A stretch of DNA of 64,000 bases from the NCBI GenBank assembly GCA_016928195.1, contig JAFGLF010000076.1, forward strand, positions 17,191 to 81,190, given 5' to 3'. Positions 58,401 to 64,000 of this stretch are shown here, piece by piece. Made by a program: the position numbers and the translations under genes. The stretch comes from Elusimicrobiota bacterium (GTDB lineage: Bacteria; Elusimicrobiota; UBA8919). Under the pieces are notes generated by a model. The model ran no database searches, was not told the origin of the DNA, and saw nothing but the letters and a program-made list of their open reading frames with translations. Within the stretch, counting starts at the first letter, position 1. Every line of letters begins with the position of its first letter.

Positions 58401-59945
58401 ATGAAAATTAAAAGATTACAGAGATTAAAACATTATAAGAATTTAAAGATTTCAATTTTTCTAATCTTTCTAATTTTTCAATCTTTTAGTTATCTTTATT
58501 CAGAACGCCTGCAAGAGATAGAAGTAAAGGCCGGTGATACTCTTTGGGGAGTTGCAAATTATTATTTGAAAGAGCCGTCAAAATGGCCCGAGATTTTAAA
58601 GTTTAATAATATTTCCGCAGATCCTCATAATGTTCTTCCTGGGACAAAGCTTAAAATTCCTGTTATGCTTATAAAAGAAAAACTGCGGTCTTCAACAATG
58701 GTATCGATTATTAGAAAAGTGAAAGTGAGACGCCAAAAAGAAATGGACTGGAATGATGCAAAAAATAATATGAAACTTTATAATGAAGATGGTGTAAGAA
58801 CCCTTGAAAATTCCTATGCTGGGGTTAAAACACCATCCGGGAATCTAATGACCATAGGACCATTATCACTTGTTATAATTCAGCCGGAAAAAAAATCGGA
58901 TGAGACACGCCTTTTATCTGGTGAAATTCGTGCATCAAATATACCTATAAGAACGCCGTCGGCATTTATTATGCCAAGGATTACTCCTAAAACACCCAGT
59001 GCTGATTATAAAGCAAAAGTGAAAGAAGACTTGTCTACTGTTGTTGCAGTATACAAAGGATTAGTGGATGTTACAGCAAAGAATAAGACGGTTTCGGTTG
59101 CTGAAGGCTTTTCTACAGAGGTAAAACTAAATCAGCCGCCGATGCTGCCCAAGGAACTTCCGCCAACTATAAAGTCTTCCGACGATCCAGAAATTATGAT
59201 AAAGGATGTTGCTTCTAAAGATACAGAAAAAAAAGTTCCTGAAATAAAGGAGGTCAATGTTAAAAACACCGGGAAACCCACCAGTATAAAGAATACAGGA
59301 GATATGAATGTGAATGAAATTAATGTGGGAGGGGAACTTTCCAGGTCAGGCAGTTCTTCGGGGTGGATTGATATAACACATTATCGTATACAGATTGCAA
59401 GGGATAAGGAATTTAATGATACGGTTTTCAATTCTGTTCGACCTATATATGAAAAGTTTGATATTAAAAAAACTAAGGTTCCTGACGGTAAGTATTTTTG
59501 GAGGGTGGCTTATCTTGATTCGTCAGGTGCCGAAGGCATACTCTCTTCTGCGAAAATAATGCTTGTTGATAAGACACCGCCGCCGTTGACTATTGAAGAG
59601 CCTCCGGATAACTCAAAATTCAGTGATAAGAGCATAAGTGTAAAAGGCATTACTGAACCAGCTTCCGCAGTTGATATTAATGGTCATTATGAAAATGTTT
59701 ATGAGGACGGAAGTTTTTCAGCAAAGGTTTCTATTAAAAAAGGCGAAAATATTATCAAAATTAATTCTAAGGATGAATTCGGGAATCTTTCCACTGTTTC
59801 ACTGAAAATTTATCGTACGGAAGAAGCTGCGAAACAGCAAATATCAAAGAAAAAAGGTTTTTTCTCTACGCCGATGGGTATTGCGGTGTCAGTTTTGACT
59901 ATTTCTGTTTTATTGGTGATTTCCGTTGTAACAGTAGCAGGATAA
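58401..59945 (+). CDS. LysM and FecR-like envelope protein
   Basis: A 514-aa protein. A signal peptide (ISIFLIFLIFQSFSYLYS) precedes a LysM domain (IEVKAGDTLWGVANYYLKEPSKWPEILKFN), then a FecR-like region (about 120-235, YAGVKTPSGNLMTIGPLSLVII), a disordered part, an Ig-like fold near 440-480 (ITEPASAVDINGHYENVYEDGSF) and a C-terminal helix (MGIAVSVLTISVLLVISVV). It may link peptidoglycan to the membrane. The signal-peptide DNA is an imperfect palindrome of AAGATT-type units (58410-58488). Confidence 0.82.
   Translation: MKIKRLQRLKHYKNLKISIFLIFLIFQSFSYLYSERLQEIEVKAGDTLWGVANYYLKEPSKWPEILKFNNISADPHNVLPGTKLKIPVMLIKEKLRSSTMVSIIRKVKVRRQKEMDWNDAKNNMKLYNEDGVRTLENSYAGVKTPSGNLMTIGPLSLVIIQPEKKSDETRLLSGEIRASNIPIRTPSAFIMPRITPKTPSADYKAKVKEDLSTVVAVYKGLVDVTAKNKTVSVAEGFSTEVKLNQPPMLPKELPPTIKSSDDPEIMIKDVASKDTEKKVPEIKEVNVKNTGKPTSIKNTGDMNVNEINVGGELSRSGSSSGWIDITHYRIQIARDKEFNDTVFNSVRPIYEKFDIKKTKVPDGKYFWRVAYLDSSGAEGILSSAKIMLVDKTPPPLTIEEPPDNSKFSDKSISVKGITEPASAVDINGHYENVYEDGSFSAKVSIKKGENIIKINSKDEFGNLSTVSLKIYRTEEAAKQQISKKKGFFSTPMGIAVSVLTISVLLVISVVTVAG
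58410..58488. repeat. imperfect palindrome of AAGATT units inside a signal peptide region
   Basis: The left arm aaaagattacagagattaaa faces the right arm ctaatctttctaatttttca-atctttt. It encodes the basic n-region and hydrophobic core of the LysM protein's signal sequence. Confidence 0.45.
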
Positions 59946-59949
59946 AGGA

Positions 59950-60030
59950 CGGGCAGTAGGCAGTAGGCAATAGGGTATAGAAAAGCATTTGATTTTTACT
60001 ACTCCCTATCTCCTACACCCTATTCCCTGA
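59950..60030. repeat. short-unit palindromic repeat, GGCAGTAGG type
   Basis: The left arm gggcagtaggcagtaggcaa-tagggtata faces the right arm actccctatctcctacaccctattccctg. It fills the gap between the LysM and response-regulator genes. Confidence 0.6.
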
Positions 60031-60037
60031 AGTTAAT

Positions 60038-60964
60038 ATGGCTAAAATTATAGTTGCAGATGATGATTCTGGTATAGCAGAGCTTATAAAGTTTACCTTT
60101 GAAAATGAAGGGCATAATGTTAAGGTATTCCGAAACGGCCTTGATGCATATGAAGCCGTGTTAAAGGAAATGCCGGATCTTGTTATACTTGATGTTATGA
60201 TGCCTAAAATGAACGGATATGAAGTCTGTGAGAAATTGAAAGGAGTATCTTCTACACGACTTATACCTGTCATAATTTTAACTTCTCAGTCACAGACTAA
60301 GGATAAACTTACAGGATTAAAATTAGGAGCGGATGATTATATTACCAAACCGTTTGATTCTTTGGAACTTCTTGCCCGTGCAGAAGGAATTATCAACAGG
60401 TATAGCGAAACAAGAGCGGTTAATCCTTTGACCGGTCTCCCGGGGAATGTTTCAATAGAAAAGGAAGTTAGTGCTAGAATCGGAGCCGGTAAGAAGTTTG
60501 CGGTGTTGTGGATTGATTTGGATAATTTTAAGTCATATAACGATAATTACGGTTTTGAAAAAGGAGATGTTATAATAAAACAAACAGCAAAATTTATTAT
60601 TGATGCGGTTCACCAGTTGGGAACCTCTGAAGATATGATAGGTCATGTAGGCGGCGATGATTTTATTGTTGTAACTGAAATATCTTCTGCAGAAAATATT
60701 TGCAAAGAAATAATAAAACATTTTGATGAGAATATTGCTTCAAATTACTCTGAAGAAGACCGTACACGAGGTTATATTGTTTCAAAGGACCGTCTCGGAA
60801 AGGTTCAGGCCTTTCCGATTATGTCAATTTCTATTGGAATTGTATCGAACGAAATAAGAAATTTTATTCATTATGCTCAGCTTGCAGAAACTGCTGCCGA
60901 AGTTAAAGCCGTCGCAAAGGGAATCCCAAAATCATCCTATTTCAAGGACAGAAGAAAGGATTAA
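60038..60964 (+). CDS. response regulator with GGDEF-like domain
   Basis: A 308-aa protein with an N-terminal receiver domain (ADDDSG acidic pocket, phospho-Asp in VILDVMMPKMNGYEV, Lys in DYITKPFD) and a C-terminal diguanylate cyclase-like domain. The active-site motif reads GGDDF instead of GG(D/E)EF, a conservative Glu to Asp change, so catalysis is possible but not assured. A c-di-GMP receptor (PilZ) is encoded at 26440. The sensor kinase at 56299 is a possible partner. Confidence 0.92.
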   Translation: MAKIIVADDDSGIAELIKFTFENEGHNVKVFRNGLDAYEAVLKEMPDLVILDVMMPKMNGYEVCEKLKGVSSTRLIPVIILTSQSQTKDKLTGLKLGADDYITKPFDSLELLARAEGIINRYSETRAVNPLTGLPGNVSIEKEVSARIGAGKKFAVLWIDLDNFKSYNDNYGFEKGDVIIKQTAKFIIDAVHQLGTSEDMIGHVGGDDFIVVTEISSAENICKEIIKHFDENIASNYSEEDRTRGYIVSKDRLGKVQAFPIMSISIGIVSNEIRNFIHYAQLAETAAEVKAVAKGIPKSSYFKDRRKD

Positions 60965-60975
60965 AATTCATTAAG

Positions 60976-62808
60976 ATGGCTAAAACGGATAATTTGAATA
61001 ATTTTTCTCATGACGACCATTTCAAGCAGCATATCTCCGACAGGATTAATATTTTTTTGGCGGGATTACTGCTTTTTTTTATTCCGCTTATCCCAGATGA
61101 AAAAATTACCAGATGGAAACTATGGGTTTTAGAATCAGGTCTGTTTGTTATTTTTATAATATGGCTTTTTGGCAGGATCAAGTTGAGTACAATTTATATC
61201 AGAAATTCTATTTTAAATAAACCAATATTTATTTGGACAATATTTATATTTTTTATGTATGCTATTTCTAAAAGTTCGCATATCGCAGAGCTAGAGATGT
61301 TTAGAATAATTGTATGTTTTGTAAGTTTTTTTACTTTTTCAAATATAGCACTGAAACAAGAGCAAAGGGAAGTTTTAATCAATTTTTGGATTATGGGAGG
61401 CTGCCTGGCCGCACTTTATGGAATTTTAACACATTTCGGTGGTTTCTGGATTATAAAAACCCCTCAGGTAGACAGAGTTTTTTCTACATTCGGTAATCCT
61501 ATATTTTTTGCCGCATTTTTAATTGTAACAATCCCTTTTTTAATTTATAAAATAATCTTAAGCAGGGGATTTTTGATTAAGTTTTTATGGTTATTTTTTA
61601 TGGTTCCATTTTTAATAGCCCTTTATTTTACAAAATGCCGTGCAGCTTGGATAGGGTTCGGTATTTCATGCATAATTTTAATATTAAATGTTTTAAAATC
61701 AAGAATTCATAAAATTATTTTCATATTAATTTTTATAATTGTTTCAGTAAGTTTTGTTTATAAGACAAAAGATACGTGGTTAAGGCATCAAGGTCATCTA
61801 TTAATATGGCGGGATTCTATGAGGATGGTACTGGCTAAACCCGTTTTGGGTGTAGGTATAGGTGCTTTTATAATAAACTTCCCTAATTACGCTTCGGATG
61901 AGCTAAAAAAGATCTGGCCGTTAAATCAGAATATTGTCAATGATGCTCATTCGGAATTTGTTCAGCTTTTAACCGAGACAGGACTTGTAGGATTTGGACT
62001 TTTTCTATGGATTATTATTGTTTTTTTTATGCAGTCCAGAAAGTTTCATAACAGTATAAGCAGTAAAAGCGGCTTTTTATTACAAACTGCAGGTACTGCC
62101 TCTGTATGCGCAATTTTAATACAAAATATGTTTTCCGTTGACATGCGGTTTACAATATCTTCATTTTATTTATTTATGATTTTTGGGATAGCATCATCTT
62201 ATTCGAATAATTACGGAATTAAAATTCGAAAAGATTATAAAATAATTTTACTGCTGGTTTTAGTGGCAAGTATATCGTTTCTGGAATATAGGATGGTTAT
62301 AAAACAATATAAAAGCTGGAAAGTTGTTTTTGAAAGCGAAGATTTTATGGATAAAAAAATAATAGATTCTAACCAGCAGAAAGAAATAATCGAAAAGATG
62401 ATTGCGGCTACCCCGTCCGATGCACGGCTTTATTTTAAACTTGGTTATATATGGGCCAATGAAATTAAACCCAATAAAGGCTCTTCCCAGATAAACCGTG
62501 TTGCTGTCCAGAAAGCAGTAGAAAATTTTTCAAGAGCGGTTCAAATTAATCCAGCAGTTGAAAACGGCGGGGCATATAATAATCTGGGCAACATTTATTT
62601 TACAATCAATAACAGGGCAAAAGCCAAGGAAAATTATATTAAAGCTATAGAAATAAATCCGGAATTAATTGATGCCCATTTAAATCTTGGGCTTGCATAC
62701 TATTATGAAGGTAAACTGCAAAAAAGTGCCGTTGAGTTTGAAAGTGTACTGAAACTGGATCCAAAAAACTCATCAGCTATATATATGCTTAAAAAAATGA
62801 GAGAGTAG
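60976..62808 (+). CDS. O-antigen ligase-like (Wzy/WaaL) membrane protein with TPRs
   Basis: A 610-aa polytopic protein with about 12 hydrophobic helices, the Wzy_C-type region FTKCRAAWIGFGIS, and LVWRDSMRMVLAKPVLGVGIGAF in similar form (LIWRDSMRMVLAKPVLGVGIG), followed by NDAHSEFVQLLTETGLVGFGLF. TPRs occupy the C-terminal 130 residues (GAYNNLGNIYFTINNRAKAKENYIKAIEINPEL). The family transfers or polymerises glycans in the periplasm; LPS or glycoprotein targets are possible. Confidence 0.88.
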   Translation: MAKTDNLNNFSHDDHFKQHISDRINIFLAGLLLFFIPLIPDEKITRWKLWVLESGLFVIFIIWLFGRIKLSTIYIRNSILNKPIFIWTIFIFFMYAISKSSHIAELEMFRIIVCFVSFFTFSNIALKQEQREVLINFWIMGGCLAALYGILTHFGGFWIIKTPQVDRVFSTFGNPIFFAAFLIVTIPFLIYKIILSRGFLIKFLWLFFMVPFLIALYFTKCRAAWIGFGISCIILILNVLKSRIHKIIFILIFIIVSVSFVYKTKDTWLRHQGHLLIWRDSMRMVLAKPVLGVGIGAFIINFPNYASDELKKIWPLNQNIVNDAHSEFVQLLTETGLVGFGLFLWIIIVFFMQSRKFHNSISSKSGFLLQTAGTASVCAILIQNMFSVDMRFTISSFYLFMIFGIASSYSNNYGIKIRKDYKIILLLVLVASISFLEYRMVIKQYKSWKVVFESEDFMDKKIIDSNQQKEIIEKMIAATPSDARLYFKLGYIWANEIKPNKGSSQINRVAVQKAVENFSRAVQINPAVENGGAYNNLGNIYFTINNRAKAKENYIKAIEINPELIDAHLNLGLAYYYEGKLQKSAVEFESVLKLDPKNSSAIYMLKKMRE

Positions 62809-62809
62809 T

Positions 62810-63715
62810 ATGAAAAAAATGAGACATATTATAGAATTTGTTCTTTTAATGTTATTTAACTGTTTTGTGCTGGTTTTACCATTTAGGACCGCTTTATGGT
62901 TTGGGAGGCAGCTTGGAGATATTGCATTTTACATATTAAGAATAAGAAGAAATATTGTAATGAGAAACCTGACTCTGGCATTCCCGGATAAGAGTTTTAA
63001 TGAACTTCTTAGAATTGCACGGAAAACCTATAGAAATCTTGCAATGTCTATGATCGAGGTGCTGTCATTTCCGAAGTTAAACGATAAAAGTTTTGAGGAA
63101 AATTTTGATTTTGAAGGTTCGGAATATCTTGATGATTTCTTAAAACGTAAAAAGGGGGCGGTATTGGTAAGTGGGCATTTTGGTTCATGGGAACTTTTAG
63201 GTGCCGCAGTATGTAAAAAGGGATATCCTATGGATGTTCTTGTTCTTAATCAGCATAATAGATTTGTTGATACCGTTTTAAATTCATATAGAAAAAGTAA
63301 GGGAGTCGGTATAATTCAGCTCAAATTCGCATTGAAATGGGGGTTGAAGTCAATAAAGAGAGGAAGATTTTTAGCGGCATTAGTAGATCAGGATGCCGGC
63401 CGGCGTGACGGTATTTTTGTCGATTTTTTCGGTCGCCCTGCTTCAACTTCTCAGGGACCTGCTGTTTTTGCGCTTCGAACCGACGTCCCCATAGCAATGG
63501 CTTTTTGTATAAGACAGCCGTCATATGTAAAACACAAGGCAAAATTTATTCCTGTTGATTTTAAAAAAACGGGTAATTATGGAAAGGATGTAGAACTGTT
63601 AACTTTAAGATACACACAAATTCTGGAAGATTTCATTAGAAAATATCCGGATCAGTGGTTTTGGTTTCATAAGAGATGGAAAACCGTTGTTGACAATATG
63701 GAAAAGATGTATTAG
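62810..63715 (+). CDS. lipid A biosynthesis acyltransferase (LpxL/HtrB family)
   Basis: A 301-aa membrane acyltransferase. After an N-terminal hydrophobic segment come RRNIVMRNLTLAFPDKS, the catalytic HFGSWEL (HX4E/D) near residue 120, QDAGRRDGIFVDFFGRPASTSQGPAVFALR and the terminal FWFHKRWKT. It adds secondary acyl chains to lipid A, which supports an LPS-bearing outer membrane. It starts 1 nt after the O-antigen ligase gene, a consistent envelope pairing. Confidence 0.93.
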   Translation: MKKMRHIIEFVLLMLFNCFVLVLPFRTALWFGRQLGDIAFYILRIRRNIVMRNLTLAFPDKSFNELLRIARKTYRNLAMSMIEVLSFPKLNDKSFEENFDFEGSEYLDDFLKRKKGAVLVSGHFGSWELLGAAVCKKGYPMDVLVLNQHNRFVDTVLNSYRKSKGVGIIQLKFALKWGLKSIKRGRFLAALVDQDAGRRDGIFVDFFGRPASTSQGPAVFALRTDVPIAMAFCIRQPSYVKHKAKFIPVDFKKTGNYGKDVELLTLRYTQILEDFIRKYPDQWFWFHKRWKTVVDNMEKMY

Positions 63716-63759
63716 AATAGATTTAAGGTTGTCATCTTAGTTCTTAATTCTGATTTGAT

Positions 63760-63871
63760 GGAGGTGTGGCCGAGTGGATTGCTGTGCGACGAACAAGGAG
63801 CACGGGATTAGCGATGGGTGCGAGACAGTGAGCACCCCGGCATCCACATCCTGGACAAACTGGAACGGAGT
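63760..63871 (+). other. tRNA-Ser-like 5' fragment followed by structured sequence
   Basis: GGAGGTGTGGCCGAGTGGAT matches the acceptor and D arm start of tRNA-Ser, but the rest does not fold as a tRNA. Instead it offers hairpins: GTGC/GCAC and GGGTGC...GCACCC, with GATG/CATC outside. It could be a degraded tRNA gene or a small structured RNA. The same 18-nt start recurs at 63872. Confidence 0.35.
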
Positions 63872-63945
63872 GGAGGTGTGGCCGAGTGGATGAAGGCGCC
63901 GGTCTCGCCCACCTCGGCGGGTCCGCCTGTGGCGGAAAAACTGTA
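63872..63945 (+). pseudogene. interrupted tRNA-Ser-like sequence with TCCGCC-GGCGGA palindrome
   Basis: The 5' half (GGAGGTG acceptor, GCCGAGTGGATGAAGGC D arm, then ccggtctcg of the anticodon region) is tRNA-Ser-like. After the anticodon loop it runs into cccacctcggcggg and TCCGCCTGTGGCGGA (63922-63936), so the anticodon stem and 3' half are lost. Confidence 0.5.
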
Positions 63946-63952
63946 TTAAATT

Positions 63953-64000
63953 GGTGGGATGCCCGAGTGGATGAAGGGGTTGGTCTCGAAAACCAATGTA
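63953..64000 (+). tRNA. tRNA-Ser (anticodon CGA), cut by window end
   Basis: Acceptor GGTGGGA, D arm CCCGAGTGGATGAAGGG and anticodon arm TTGGT-CTCGAAA-ACCAA give anticodon CGA. The variable arm, T arm and acceptor 3' strand lie beyond the window, so integrity is not proven. Confidence 0.75.

Overview
The window is a visibly AT-rich, gene-dense bacterial chromosome segment around the replication origin region. The ancestral origin cluster is present in dispersed form: dnaN, dnaA, parB and parA on the minus strand at 1-5.4 kb, then rpmH-rnpA-yidD-yidC-jag-mnmE on the plus strand at 13.1-17.7 kb, followed by mnmG and rsmG at 21.7-26.4 kb. Two perfect ParB-binding parS sites (TGTTTCACGTGAAACA) lie at 6945-6960 and 8642-8657. 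An LpxL-type lipid A acyltransferase, a predicted outer-membrane barrel, lipoprotein-like proteins and an O-antigen ligase point to a Gram-negative (diderm) cell. Ferredoxin-dependent 2-oxoacid oxidoreductase, HypCDE, CHASE2 proteins, TPR glycosyltransferases and several families of intergenic palindromes fit a poorly cultured anaerobic lineage of the Omnitrophota/Elusimicrobiota/Firestonebacteria kind. That placement is an impression, not a result.

Layout. 1-10 kb (mostly minus): dnaN (cut by the window edge), dnaA, a 48-aa zinc ribbon missed by the ORF track, parB, parA, rimO, a DUF2723 membrane glycosyltransferase bracketed by the two parS sites, a low-molecular-weight phosphatase and an HExxH peptidase; ndk is the only plus-strand gene here. 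Gene polarity flips at about 10.1 kb. 10-27 kb (plus): a TMTC-like TPR membrane protein, patatin, the rpmH-to-mnmE cluster, an MFS transporter, an envelope group (barrel, lipoprotein, amidase), mnmG, a second DUF2723 protein with TPRs, and an RsmG domain fused in frame to a type IV prepilin-like domain. 26-34 kb: PilZ, SDR, two YbjQ proteins, an M48 protease, asd, rplM-rpsI, and a CHASE2 adenylate cyclase. 34-40 kb: tRNA-Arg(ACG) beside its editing enzyme gene tadA, a thioredoxin, a flavoprotein, a ferredoxin, the four-subunit 2-oxoacid:ferredoxin oxidoreductase, a small membrane protein and a cNMP-binding-domain protein. 40-46.5 kb (minus): FHA protein, PP2C phosphatase, CHASE2 Ser/Thr kinase, hypE-hypD-hypC. 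46.6-64 kb (plus): surE, the conserved tmk-holB-ricT-metG-tatD string, a class II aldolase, a CBM48 protein and a GH57-like protein, DegP/HtrA, a sensor kinase, a LysM/FecR-like protein, a response regulator-GGDEF, an O-antigen ligase, an LpxL acyltransferase, and at the edge a cluster of tRNA-Ser-like sequences, of which only the last looks intact.

The strongest unexplained structure is a set of dispersed imperfect palindromes whose arms are built from short tandem units (CGCGAATA/GCAAAT, CACGAAT, GATTACACAGATT, GGCAGTAGG). They fill many intergenic gaps, separate genes inside operons, end in a motif close to GTGARCGRAGYGAAC just before start codons, and in places supply coding sequence: the C-termini of PorB and thymidylate kinase, and signal peptides of several exported proteins. 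One signal peptide contains five perfect copies of a 7-bp repeat that could drive phase variation. Other points of interest are the RsmG-prepilin fusion, the parS-flanked gene, perfect palindromes at the predicted 5' ends of the ndk and parA transcripts, apparently leaderless promoters for rpmH and surE, and the CHASE2 kinase/PP2C/FHA group.

All calls come from reading the sequence and the supplied translations; no database search or computation was run.
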